From NCBI RefSeq assembly GCF_014109765.1, contig NZ_CP059139.1, forward strand, positions 4,396,001 through 4,460,000: a stretch of 64,000 nucleotides of DNA, given 5' to 3'. This DNA comes from Pseudomonas berkeleyensis (lineage in GTDB: Bacteria > Pseudomonadota > Gammaproteobacteria > Pseudomonadales > Pseudomonadaceae). A program made the translations under genes and the position numbers. Below the pieces are notes generated by a model. The model was not told where the DNA came from. It saw only the letters and a list, made by a program, of their open reading frames with translations, and did no database searches. Each line of letters opens with the position of its first letter. Within the stretch, counting starts at the first letter, position 1. Positions 41,489-50,180 of the stretch are shown here, piece after piece.

Positions 41489-42484
41489 CTAGTCACCATC
41501 ACGCCCCTGTATCTGGCCAACGACCTGACGGAACTGGCTCGGCGTGCCACGCGCCCACTTGCGCATCAGCCGGCGCAACGCCGAGGTATCGGCATAACCG
41601 ACCTGTTCCGCCACCTGCTCGACCGACAGGCGGGAGTTCTCCAGCAACAGGCGCGCACGGTTGATGCGCACACCCTGCAACAGAGCGGAAACACTGCCGC
41701 CGGTGGCCTTGCGCACATGCCGCGCCAGTGTACGACTGGACATCGCCCGCTCCGCTGCCAGTTCAGCGACGCTCGGCGGGTTTGGCAGTGCCGCCGCGAA
41801 ACGCGCGACCAGATCCGCCACCAGTTCGTTGCCACCGGCCAGCAATGCCGGATCGATGTAGCGTGCCTGCGATTGACGACCATCGATCAGCAGCACCCGC
41901 GAAACAGCCTCCGCCAGCGCCGGACTGAAGCGGCAACGCAGCAGGTGCATGATCAGATCGATATGGGCAAAGGCCGCGCCTGCTGTCAGCAACTCGCCAT
42001 CGGCCACCAGCACCTGGGCAACGTCGACCTGGCAATCGGGCGCGCGATTTTGCAACAGGCCGCCCAGCCACCAGGTGGTAGTCACCCGCCGCCGCGCCAG
42101 CAACCCCGCCTCCTGCAGCAGGAACACCGACGTGCAGGCTGCGGCCAGGGTGCCACCGCTGGCCGCATGCGCACGAAGGTCTGCAGCGACCCTGCGGGCG
42201 TCCTCCTGGGCCAAACGCGTGGCTATGCTTTGTGCATCGGTGACACCAAGCCCCGGCAGCAGCCAGACCGAGGCGTCAGCCTGACCCGCCTCAGGCAGCG
42301 GCTGCGCCTCGATACGCAAGCCGCTACTCAAGGGCACGCTGGCGACTGTCGAACAGACCCGCCAGCGCGGAACGGCGCAGCCAACCTGACGCGACAGGCG
42401 CGCCGCGCACGCAAGGATGTCCAGGGTGCCACTGACCGCCGTGGCGAAAGCCCCGGGCAGGGCGATGAGGGTGAAATCGTACAT
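41489..42484 (-). CDS. GlxA-type regulator: DJ-1/PfpI-like domain plus AraC HTH
   Basis: 331-residue transcription factor. Residues ~1-185 form a DJ-1/PfpI-like amidase-like domain with the cysteine in LAAACTSVFLLQEAGLL. Residues ~225-325 carry two helix-turn-helix motifs (SVAELAAERAMSSRTLARHV and LSVEQVAEQVGYADTSALRRL). GlxA relatives control catabolism of choline, carnitine or amino acids. It is divergent from a dienelactone hydrolase gene about 100 bp away, its likely target. Confidence 0.9.
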   Translation of the reverse strand: MYDFTLIALPGAFATAVSGTLDILACAARLSRQVGCAVPRWRVCSTVASVPLSSGLRIEAQPLPEAGQADASVWLLPGLGVTDAQSIATRLAQEDARRVAADLRAHAASGGTLAAACTSVFLLQEAGLLARRRVTTTWWLGGLLQNRAPDCQVDVAQVLVADGELLTAGAAFAHIDLIMHLLRCRFSPALAEAVSRVLLIDGRQSQARYIDPALLAGGNELVADLVARFAAALPNPPSVAELAAERAMSSRTLARHVRKATGGSVSALLQGVRINRARLLLENSRLSVEQVAEQVGYADTSALRRLMRKWARGTPSQFRQVVGQIQGRDGD

Positions 42485-42581
42485 TGACCGATAACGCTCG
42501 AAAGATGTCGTTCAAGACACTTCAAGCAAGCGACATTTCAGCGCCAAATGCAAGCCAGCCGCCATCACAGGAAGCCCGACC

Positions 42582-43406
42582 ATGACATCCAGAAAGCTCG
42601 ACGAATTCGATCCACTCGATGATTTCACCCCGCGCACCATCACCCTCGACGGCATTACCAAGGTGGTGCAAGTCAGCGGCAGCGGCCCAGCGGTGATCGT
42701 GATGCCCGAGCTGCCCGGCATCAGTCCGTACATGGCACGTTTTGCCCGCTGGGTGCGCGAAGCCGGCTTCACCGTCTACATGCCTTCGCTGTACGGCCGC
42801 GATGGCGATCCCTCCAACCTGGAAGCAACCCAGGAAATCTTCCGCAAGATCTGCGTCAGCGCCGAGTTCCACGCCTTCGCCGGTGCCGGGTCGAGTCCCG
42901 TGACGCAATGGCTGCGCGCCCTGGCACGGCAGGCCCACGCCGAATGTGGCGGCCCGGGCGTGGGCGCGATCGGTATGTGCTTTTCCGGCAACTTTGCCCT
43001 GAGCATGATGCTTGAACCGGTCATGCTGGCTCCGGTTCTGGCCCAGCCGTCGCTGCCGATCGACTACCCCGCCAAGCTGGAGAGCAGCGACGAGGAGCTC
43101 GCCAGGATCAAGGCACGCCTCGACCGCGACGGACTGGACGTACTGGCCTACCGTTTCGCGGGCGACCGCATCTGCCAGGCACAGCGCTTCGCCGCTTACC
43201 AACGTGCGCTGGGCGAGCACTTCATCGCCCGCGAGTTGCCCGACAACGCGGCCAATCAGGAGGTACCCGAGTTCTTCGAGAAGGTGGTGCAGACGCCGCA
43301 CAGCGTGGTGACCGTGCACCTGATCGACGAGGCCGGGCAACCAACCCGCGCCGCACGCGACGAGATTCTCGCCTTCTTCAGGCAGAAGCTGGTGCCCGGC
43401 GCCTAG
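42582..43406 (+). CDS. Dienelactone hydrolase family protein
   Basis: 274-residue alpha/beta hydrolase. The nucleophile elbow is GMCFSGN with cysteine at residue 133, as in dienelactone hydrolases. The N-terminal part has VIVMPELPGISPYMARFARW. The acid and histidine lie towards the C-terminus (FAGDRIC and VTVHLIDEAGQ regions). It hydrolyses a lactone or ester of unknown identity. It is divergent from the GlxA-type regulator and shares a convergent terminator with the carboxynorspermidine gene. Confidence 0.88.
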   Translation: MTSRKLDEFDPLDDFTPRTITLDGITKVVQVSGSGPAVIVMPELPGISPYMARFARWVREAGFTVYMPSLYGRDGDPSNLEATQEIFRKICVSAEFHAFAGAGSSPVTQWLRALARQAHAECGGPGVGAIGMCFSGNFALSMMLEPVMLAPVLAQPSLPIDYPAKLESSDEELARIKARLDRDGLDVLAYRFAGDRICQAQRFAAYQRALGEHFIARELPDNAANQEVPEFFEKVVQTPHSVVTVHLIDEAGQPTRAARDEILAFFRQKLVPGA

Positions 43407-43417
43407 CAGAAAAGACA

Positions 43418-43439
43418 AGGCCCGCCGATTGGCGGGCCT
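43418..43439 (-). terminator. Terminator for the carboxynorspermidine synthase gene
   Basis: Stem AGGCCCGCC/GGCGGGCCT with a four-base loop. On the minus strand it is followed by TTGTCTTTT, fitting termination of the leftward operon. Confidence 0.8.
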
Positions 43440-43448
43440 CGTTCGGGG

Positions 43449-44702
43449 TCAGAGTGCCTGATCCCAGGGACGATCACCGTGCTCGTCCTTGATGCGAGTG
43501 GGCAGGCCCATCCCATCCAGGAGCTTGAGGAACGGCTCGGCCGGCAGTTCCTCAACGTTGACCATGCGCTGCGCATCCCACTCGCCACGCGCTACCAGCA
43601 GCGCAGCGGCGACCGGCGGTACGCCGGCGGTGTAGGAGATGCCCTGGCTGTCGGTCTCGGCAAAGGCTTCTTCGTGGTCGGCCACGTTGTAGATGAACAG
43701 CTCGCGCGGCTGACCATCCTTGGTGCCCTTGACCAGGTCGCCGATGCAGGTCTTGCCGGTGTAACCCGGCGCCAGCGAGGCGGGGTCTGGCAGCACGGCC
43801 TTGACCACTTTCAGCGGCACCACTTCGAGACCTTCAGCGGTCTTGACCGGTTGCTCGGAGAGCAGGCCGAGGTTCTTCAGCACGGTGAAGACGTTGATGT
43901 AGTGGTCGCCGAAGCTCATCCAGAAGCGCACGTTCGGTACGTCGAGGTGCTTGGACAGCGAGTGCACCTCGTCATGGCCGGTCAGGTACAGGTTCTGTAC
44001 GCCCACCACGGGCAGGTCGTCGGTACGCTTGACCTCGAACATGCTGTTGGGTGTCCACTGGCTGTTCTGCCAGCTGTAGACCGTACCGGTGAATTCGCGG
44101 AAATTGATTTCCGGGTCGAAATTGGTGGCGAAGTACTTGCCGTGCGAACCGGCGTTGACGTCGAGGATGTCGATCGACTCGATCTTGTCGAAGTACTGTT
44201 GTTGCGCCAGAGCGGCATAGGAGTTGACCACACCCGGGTCGAAGCCGACGCCGAGGATGGCGGTCACGCCCTTCTCCTGGCACTCGGCCAGGTGCTTCCA
44301 CTCGTAGTTGCCATACCACGGCGGGGTTTCACAGATCTTGCTCGGATCTTCGTGGATGGCGGTGTCCAGGTAAGCGACGCCGGTGTCGATGCAGGCGCGT
44401 AGAACGGACATGTTGAGGAACGCCGAACCGACGTTGATGACGATCTGCGATTCGGTTTCGCGGATCAGTGCCTTGGTCGCTTCCACGTCCAGGGCGTTCA
44501 GCGCATAGGCCTTGATCTCGCCGGGCTGCTTGAGGCCGCCCTTTGCCTGCACGCTGTCGATGATGGCCTGGCATTTGGAGATGTTCCGTGACGCAATCGC
44601 AATACGACCCAGCTCGTCGTTATGCTGCGCACACTTGTGGGCCACCACCTTGGCAACACCTCCTGCACCAATGATCAGAACATTCTTCTTCAATTGTTTC
44701 AC
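43449..44702 (-). CDS. Carboxynorspermidine/carboxyspermidine dehydrogenase (saccharopine dehydrogenase-like)
   Basis: 417-residue NADPH enzyme that condenses a diamine with aspartate semialdehyde to form carboxy(nor)spermidine. The N-terminus has the Rossmann motif VLIIGAGGVAKVVAHKCAQ. The mid region has GVGFDPGVVNSYAALAQ and SHGKYFATNFDPEINFREF, characteristic of the family. It is paired with nspC just upstream (128 bp, repeat between), giving a complete alternative spermidine route. Family assignment is strong. Confidence 0.92.
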   Translation of the reverse strand: MKQLKKNVLIIGAGGVAKVVAHKCAQHNDELGRIAIASRNISKCQAIIDSVQAKGGLKQPGEIKAYALNALDVEATKALIRETESQIVINVGSAFLNMSVLRACIDTGVAYLDTAIHEDPSKICETPPWYGNYEWKHLAECQEKGVTAILGVGFDPGVVNSYAALAQQQYFDKIESIDILDVNAGSHGKYFATNFDPEINFREFTGTVYSWQNSQWTPNSMFEVKRTDDLPVVGVQNLYLTGHDEVHSLSKHLDVPNVRFWMSFGDHYINVFTVLKNLGLLSEQPVKTAEGLEVVPLKVVKAVLPDPASLAPGYTGKTCIGDLVKGTKDGQPRELFIYNVADHEEAFAETDSQGISYTAGVPPVAAALLVARGEWDAQRMVNVEELPAEPFLKLLDGMGLPTRIKDEHGDRPWDQAL

Positions 44703-44748
44703 CTCCAGGGTACTGCGTTGTTGAAAGCGTTTGATGCGTATTTTGGTG

Positions 44749-44820
44749 GTGGGCTGAAGCCCACCCTACGGCGTGCCCGTGTTTGTAGGGTGGGCCGGGC
44801 GGCGTTCCGCTTCAGCCCAC
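44749..44820. repeat. REP-type inverted doublet, GTAGGGTGGGC family
   Basis: The palindrome GTGGGCTGAAGCCCAC followed by CCTAC, a spacer, then GTAGGGTGGGC with an extended interior ending CTTCAGCCCAC. It lies between nspC and the carboxynorspermidine dehydrogenase gene, so within a predicted two-gene operon. Confidence 0.75.
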
Positions 44821-44830
44821 CACAGCAATG

Positions 44831-45928
44831 TCACGACAGACTGGACAGGTAGTCGTCGAACTCGAACTGGCGAGCTACCTCGACGCTGCCGTCGAGCTGC
44901 TTGACCACGATGGACGGCATCTTCAAACCGTTGAACCAGTTCTTCTTGACCATGGTGTAACCGGCCGCGTCGATGAACGACAGGCGATCACCGATCTGCA
45001 GCGGCTTGTCGAACTGGTACTCGCCGAAGATATCGCCGGCCAGGCAGGATTTGCCGCAGACCATGTAGGTGTGTTCGCCATCGTTGGGCGCCATCTTGGC
45101 GTTGAGGCGGTAGATCAGCAGGTCGAGCATGTGCGCTTCGATGGAGCTGTCGACCACGGCCAGGTGCTTGCCGTTGTACAGGGTGTCGAGCACGGTGACT
45201 TCCAGCGAGGCGCTGAGGGTGATCGCCGCTTCGCCCGGCTCCAGATACACCTGCACGCCGTACTTTTCCGAGAAGGCTTTCAACCGCGCGCAGAAGGCAT
45301 CGATCGGATAGCCCTCGCCGGTGAAGTGAATGCCGCCACCGAGGCTGACCCACTCGACCTGAGCGATCAGGTGGCCGAAGCGCTCCTCGATGGTGGTGAG
45401 CATCTTGTCGAACAGTTCGAAGCTGCCGTTCTCGCAGTTGTTGTGGAACATGAAGCCGGAAATCTGCCCCATGACCTTTTCGATCTTCGCCGGATCCCAC
45501 TCGCCGAGGCGGCTGAACGGGCGCGCCGGGTCGGCCAGCAGGTAATCGGAGCTGCTCACCTGCGGGTTGACGCGCAGGCCGCGGATGGTGCCCTCGGTAC
45601 GCTCGGCGAAGCGCTCGAGCTGGCCGATGGAGTTGAAGATGATCTTGTCGCAGTTGGCGACCATCTCTTCGATCTCGTCGTCGGCCCAGGCCACGCTGTA
45701 GGCGTGGGTTTCGCCGGCGAACTTCTGCCGGCCCAGCTTCAGCTCATACAGCGACGACGAGGTGGTGCCGTCCATGTATTGCTGCATCAGGTCGAACACC
45801 GACCAGGTGGCGAAGCATTTCAGCGCCAGCAGCGCTTTGGCACCGGAGTTCTCACGCACGTAGGCGATCTTCTCCAGGTTGACCAGAAGCTTCTGTTTGT
45901 CGATGAGGTAGTACGGCGTCTGGATCAT
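44831..45928 (-). CDS. nspC: Carboxynorspermidine decarboxylase
   Basis: 365-residue PLP-dependent decarboxylase of the alanine-racemase fold. The lysine in LLALKCFATWSVFD is the PLP anchor; HNNCENGSFELFD and VSLGGGIHFTGEGYP match NspC. The second-domain region DAAGYTMVKKNWFNG is also conserved. It removes CO2 to make (nor)spermidine. The ATG at 45928 begins the standard MIQTPYYLIDKQKL. It works with the dehydrogenase downstream. Confidence 0.94.
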   Translation of the reverse strand: MIQTPYYLIDKQKLLVNLEKIAYVRENSGAKALLALKCFATWSVFDLMQQYMDGTTSSSLYELKLGRQKFAGETHAYSVAWADDEIEEMVANCDKIIFNSIGQLERFAERTEGTIRGLRVNPQVSSSDYLLADPARPFSRLGEWDPAKIEKVMGQISGFMFHNNCENGSFELFDKMLTTIEERFGHLIAQVEWVSLGGGIHFTGEGYPIDAFCARLKAFSEKYGVQVYLEPGEAAITLSASLEVTVLDTLYNGKHLAVVDSSIEAHMLDLLIYRLNAKMAPNDGEHTYMVCGKSCLAGDIFGEYQFDKPLQIGDRLSFIDAAGYTMVKKNWFNGLKMPSIVVKQLDGSVEVARQFEFDDYLSSLS

Positions 45929-46079
45929 CTCGTCGCCCCAGCAAGGTCGGCCAAGGGAGGACTTTCAGCCCCCCGGAAAAAAGTGGACGCGAATTGTGCC
46001 GATAACCGGCGCATATCGAAAGGGCATTGGAGATTTTTTGTACAACGGGTGATTACCAGTCGGTTCGCCAGCGACAAAC

Positions 46080-46136
46080 GTAGGGTGCGCCGTGCGCACC
46101 GCAAGCGACGGGTCAGGTGCGCGCGGCGCACCCTAC
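46080..46136. repeat. REP-type inverted doublet, GTAGGGTGCGC family
   Basis: GTAGGGTGCGCCGTGCGCACC, a 14-base spacer, then the inverted arm GGTGCGCGCGGCGCACCCTAC. It lies in the 272-bp gap between nspC and the last gene of the exported-protein cluster; I see no gene in the rest of that gap. Confidence 0.85.
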
Positions 46137-46200
46137 GAATCACACCAGGCCTGGAACAGCACGCTAACGTGCCGCGATGACAACCACATGACCACGACAG

Positions 46201-48528
46201 TCAGTTGATCGGCGTAGCGGTCAGGTTGGCGCGGATATCGGCATTCTGCAGTTTCATGCCGTACATGGAGGTGACCGCCCCGCCAGTGGGGTGGACATTC
46301 TGGATGCGGTCGATGTTGATTTCCTTGAAATGCACCCGGCCGTTGACGGCGAACCCCAGCGGGTCAGGCGACACCGGCGGGCAACCGCTGGCGCCCTTGT
46401 TGCAGACCTTGGTCGGCGCCACGTCCAGATTGAGGTCTACGCGTACACCATAGCTGTTGGCATTGGCATCGCTCGGATTGGCATCGGAGGTGTGGAAGTT
46501 GTCCACCACCAGTTGTGCCCCAGTGCCGTTGACGCCCCCCACCCGATCCGTCTCGATGATCAACTGGTTGCGCTTCTCGCTGGTCGACACGCTGTCCGCG
46601 GGATTGCCCGAGGTATCGCGCACGAAGACGTTCTTCAGCCCCGCCGTCAGCCCTTCGTTGCCGCGATCCTCCCAGCGCCCACCGCTGGCGGTACAGGCCG
46701 ATGCGCTGGCGCCACTGCCACCAACGCACAGAGCCCCCGCGCCACCGGAACTGAGGCTGAGGGTCGAGCCCTGCTCGTAGCGACGTAGCACGATACGACC
46801 GAGACTCTGCCCCGTGTTGCGATCCCCCCAGCGCACATCGTGCACATCCAGCGTCGACCAGTAGGTGCCCTTGCTCAGTTGCACGCCATTCTGAGTCACG
46901 TCCAGCGAACCATCGCGAAAGTGCATGTCGTAGCGGGTGCCGGCCAGCCACAAGCCCTTGCCGGCCTCGTCGACGGTGATCGCGGCATTGGCATCGGTGA
47001 CGACGAAGTCGGCGTTGTAGCGCACGCCATCGCCGCTCGCCCCACCGGGACGCAGGGTCAGTTGGCCGTTGAGGGTGAAGTCGTAGGCCGGGAAGATTTC
47101 CAGCAGCACCAGCAACTCGGTGCCACCCTGCAACGGCGCATCGGCGCGACCGACCCGCAAGCCATCGAAGCTGTAGCTACCCTTGACGTTCTTCAGGCCC
47201 AGGCGCAGGCCGTCGAAATGGCCGTCATAACCGCTGCTGCCGGGCTGGGTATTGGCACTACCGGCGTAGCAACCAGCACTGCTACCGCCCACGCAGCTCT
47301 TGGTCAGGTCAACCGTAAGCTGACCACTGCCATGGGTGCGCAGGCCACTGAACCACATGCTGTTGCCGTTATCGGTGAGCGAAACCGAACTGCTGACCAT
47401 GTTCCATGACACATCCGCGGTAATGCCCTTGAGCCCGGAGTTGGGGTCGCCGCCCGGACGCAGCTTGAACCAGTTCTGCCGGGCGCCCTGATCCTGGAAG
47501 TTGAGATCCAGCGCCAGGCTGCCGATTTTCTGATTGTTGGGATTGCCGATGATCAGACCGCCGAGGCTGGCGTTGAGCTTGAGATCCTGAAAGGCCAACT
47601 GGGCATAGCGTCCACTGCCGTCCTCGACCAGGTCGAGCGTGATGCCGTTCTGGCTGCTGAGCACGCCGGCGAAATTCTCGGCGCGCAGCACACCGTCGTC
47701 CTTGTACTGGAACAGACTGTTGGCGAAGGTGATCTGCGGAATCAGGCGCAGCCCCTGGCCATTGGCTCCCCCGCCGGCGATACGAATGCTGCCGCCAAGG
47801 CGCAGATCCATATCCAGTTGACCGAAGCTGCGTGCGTGGTCGGGGTGCCGCGTATCCGGAGCGCCTGGGGTGACCGCAACGCCGGCCAGCGGATCGCCAT
47901 GCGCCAGATCCAGGCCGATGCCGCCGATATGCGCGACGAAGCGCGTATCGCCGAGGTCGAGGCGCACCGCCGAACCATTGCCGCCACTGACGATGTCCAG
48001 ATAGGCGTTGTTCAGGTAGGCATCGAACGAGGCATTGCGCACGATCAGATCGAAACCGTTGTCGCGGTAATAGAAGGTCACCGCATCCAGGCTCAGCCGG
48101 CTGCCATCGACGCTGAAACCGGCCACGCCACTGGCGCCACCACCGCTGAGTTTGAGGCTGGCGCCGAGGGTGTAGAACGCGCGAAAGGCACCAAAACTCT
48201 TGTCGCTGCCGGCAAAACCGATGTTGTTCACCGCCAGCTCGTTCGGGCGGCCCTGATGCTCGACATGCAGGCGGTCATCGATCACGTCGATCTTCGTGGT
48301 GGAAAAGCTGCCGGCCTGCTGCGGCCGACTGGACACACCCTCGAGGCGCAGGCTCTGGCCATCCTCGCGGTATTCGAGGCTCTCTGCCGACCAGCCACCA
48401 CCGGCGGTTTCGATGCTGATACCGCCACGGCCACTGACATTGGCCAGGCCGTCGTCATCCAGCGCCTGCATGGCCCAGACCGGTGAGCTGCCAAGAACGA
48501 GCGCCGCAAACCATCCGTAACGCTGCAT
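46201..48528 (-). CDS. Large exported protein, FilA/DUF6160-like, last of four
   Basis: 775-residue secreted protein. The signal peptide MQRYGWFAALVLGSSPVWA is followed by MQALDDDGLANVSGRGGISI, the motif shared by all four proteins of the cluster. The rest is beta-rich with many LRLG, NVKGSYSFDGLRVG and FNGLRT-like strands, and three Gly/Ser-rich cysteine loops (SCVGGSSAGC, LCVGGSGASASAC, VCNKGASGC). No autotransporter barrel or anchor is visible at the C-terminus. I relate it to the DUF6160/FilA proteins of Acinetobacter, of unknown biochemical role. The ATG at 48528 has a GAGGA site; upstream sequence belongs to the preceding gene. Confidence 0.78.
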   Translation of the reverse strand: MQRYGWFAALVLGSSPVWAMQALDDDGLANVSGRGGISIETAGGGWSAESLEYREDGQSLRLEGVSSRPQQAGSFSTTKIDVIDDRLHVEHQGRPNELAVNNIGFAGSDKSFGAFRAFYTLGASLKLSGGGASGVAGFSVDGSRLSLDAVTFYYRDNGFDLIVRNASFDAYLNNAYLDIVSGGNGSAVRLDLGDTRFVAHIGGIGLDLAHGDPLAGVAVTPGAPDTRHPDHARSFGQLDMDLRLGGSIRIAGGGANGQGLRLIPQITFANSLFQYKDDGVLRAENFAGVLSSQNGITLDLVEDGSGRYAQLAFQDLKLNASLGGLIIGNPNNQKIGSLALDLNFQDQGARQNWFKLRPGGDPNSGLKGITADVSWNMVSSSVSLTDNGNSMWFSGLRTHGSGQLTVDLTKSCVGGSSAGCYAGSANTQPGSSGYDGHFDGLRLGLKNVKGSYSFDGLRVGRADAPLQGGTELLVLLEIFPAYDFTLNGQLTLRPGGASGDGVRYNADFVVTDANAAITVDEAGKGLWLAGTRYDMHFRDGSLDVTQNGVQLSKGTYWSTLDVHDVRWGDRNTGQSLGRIVLRRYEQGSTLSLSSGGAGALCVGGSGASASACTASGGRWEDRGNEGLTAGLKNVFVRDTSGNPADSVSTSEKRNQLIIETDRVGGVNGTGAQLVVDNFHTSDANPSDANANSYGVRVDLNLDVAPTKVCNKGASGCPPVSPDPLGFAVNGRVHFKEINIDRIQNVHPTGGAVTSMYGMKLQNADIRANLTATPIN

Positions 48529-48539
48529 GATCCGCTTCC

Positions 48540-49130
48540 TCAGTTCGTGGGAAACACCAGCACGCTGCCTTGCATGCGGATGCTGCCGTCGATCTTGGCC
48601 GAGAAGATGTTGGTCTGCTGATAGCTCGGGTCGCCGCCGTTGGCCGCGCTCAGCGCCTTGTTCTTCCAGCCGCCCTGACTGGCCACGCCGAAGGAGAAGT
48701 TGCCGTCCTTGAAGCGGATCTCGTTGGGCAGCCCCAGCGCCAGCACCTCGCGCTCGCCACTGGCGCTGGTGAGCGTGCGGGTATCCAGGGTCAGGCCTTC
48801 GAAACTGAAGATGCCCTTGAGGTTGTCCAGCACGTACCAGCCGGCATTGGCACCGGAGCGCACGGCCACACGCATGCCGCAGCTCTCCGGGCTGGTCGCG
48901 CCAGCCAGAGCGCAACTGCGCTGGTTGGCCGTCCACTGCGCCGGGTTGTTGGTCGCCGGCGTGCCCCAGAGCACACCACCGTCCTTGTTGATGCTGAACT
49001 CGCCGGACAGGTAAACCCCGCCCTGCCCGCTCATCTCGCTGAGGGTGCTGTCGTCCAGTGCCTGCATTTCCGCCAGCGCCAACGCCGGCAGCAGCGACAG
49101 CAGCACTACAGCCGTTCTAGCGCAGGTCAT
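48540..49130 (-). CDS. Exported protein with the shared LDD-x5-SGQGG motif, third of four
   Basis: 196-residue protein. A Sec signal peptide (residues 1-20, ending LALA) is followed by MQALDDSTLSEMSGQGGVYL. One cysteine loop, SCALAGATSPESC, and beta-rich segments such as LKGIFSFEGLTLDTRTL and IRFKDGNFSFG follow, resembling parts of the large downstream protein. Its start overlaps the preceding gene by 14 bases and it ends 11 bases before the next start. Function is unknown. Confidence 0.78.
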   Translation of the reverse strand: MTCARTAVVLLSLLPALALAEMQALDDSTLSEMSGQGGVYLSGEFSINKDGGVLWGTPATNNPAQWTANQRSCALAGATSPESCGMRVAVRSGANAGWYVLDNLKGIFSFEGLTLDTRTLTSASGEREVLALGLPNEIRFKDGNFSFGVASQGGWKNKALSAANGGDPSYQQTNIFSAKIDGSIRMQGSVLVFPTN

Positions 49131-50178
49131 AGCTGCTCACCTTCAGGTAGTTGAAGCTCAGCCCGGAAATTTCGTTGCGGCCAAAGTTGTAGCCACCGGT
49201 GGGAACCGCGGTGGGACTGCTGCGCGTGCCGCCAACGGTCAGGTTCTCGAACACCAGATTGGTGCGCGGCGCGTTGGCGTAGAAGTCACTGGCCAGGGCC
49301 TGGCGTTGCGCCGCCGTGGTGCCGCTAGCAGTGGGATTCTGCAACTCCAGCACGAACTGGCCATCGGCGCTGGAGCGCAAACGCAGCGGCTGCGACTTGC
49401 CGTAACCCAGGGCAATATTGGCGTAGCCATTGGTGATGTAGAGCGTGCGTGCACCACGCTGCGCCGCGGTTTCGCCAGTGGTATTGCAGTTGGCCTGGGC
49501 GCAGGACATCACTTCCAAGGTCTTGGTGAAAATGTTGATACGCGCTTCGCCCACCAACTCTCCGCTGCCGTTCTGTCCACGATCGCCCCACAGACGCAGG
49601 TAGGAGCCGTCCATCACCAGTTGGTGGAAGTCCAGCGCGAGCATCTCGGTACGCCCGGCCGCAACCTGAAAATCGAAGCGCATCCCCAGGTCGGCGCGCC
49701 CGCTAGCCCCGGTCGAGCAGTTGGAGCCTGCGCCGGCATAGCTGGCGATGCAGGGATTGCCGCCGGAGGTCAGGCGCTCGGGAAACTTGAACGACAATAC
49801 GGTGATGTTGCTCGGAGTGGTCTGCACCCATTGCCCGTCATCACGCAAGGTGCGCAGTTCCTCGCCCTTGGCCAGTTCCAGCTCGAATGGATGATCGAGA
49901 CTGCCGATGGTCACCGGATTGAGGTTGGTGCCCTTGTTGCTACCGGCTGCACCCAGGTAGAGGTTCTTCAGCGAGATAGGCACATTGCGGCCCTGGCGAT
50001 CAGTGATGTCATTGATCACGATTTGTGCGCCGGAGCCATCGATCAGCACCTGATCCAACACGAAGCCAAGGCCTGCACCCTGGACATCGGACATCTCCTC
50101 GTCGCTCAACGGCTCCATGGCCTGAGCCGAAGCACCGAGCAATACCCCAAGCAGCGGATAGAGCGCGCGAGCATCCAT
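49117..50178 (-). CDS. Exported protein with the shared post-signal motif, second of four
   Basis: 353-residue protein with signal peptide MDARALYPLLGVLLGASAQA and then MEPLSDEEMSDVQGAGLGF, a variant of the shared motif. Cysteine pairs PCIASYAGAGSNC and SCAQANC, and beta segments including ISLKNLYLG and NLVFENLTVGG. I chose ATG 50178, two bases after the upstream stop, with GGGGTG as ribosome site. Translational coupling to both neighbours is likely. Function is unknown. Confidence 0.78.
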   Translation of the reverse strand: MDARALYPLLGVLLGASAQAMEPLSDEEMSDVQGAGLGFVLDQVLIDGSGAQIVINDITDRQGRNVPISLKNLYLGAAGSNKGTNLNPVTIGSLDHPFELELAKGEELRTLRDDGQWVQTTPSNITVLSFKFPERLTSGGNPCIASYAGAGSNCSTGASGRADLGMRFDFQVAAGRTEMLALDFHQLVMDGSYLRLWGDRGQNGSGELVGEARINIFTKTLEVMSCAQANCNTTGETAAQRGARTLYITNGYANIALGYGKSQPLRLRSSADGQFVLELQNPTASGTTAAQRQALASDFYANAPRTNLVFENLTVGGTRSSPTAVPTGGYNFGRNEISGLSFNYLKVSSYDLR

Positions 50179-50180
50179 GG

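Noticed and set aside
48529..48936. N-terminal extension of the 775-residue exported protein to about 911 residues
   Set aside because: The extension is the out-of-frame reading of the preceding gene. The ATG at 48528 gives a clean signal peptide and has a ribosome site.
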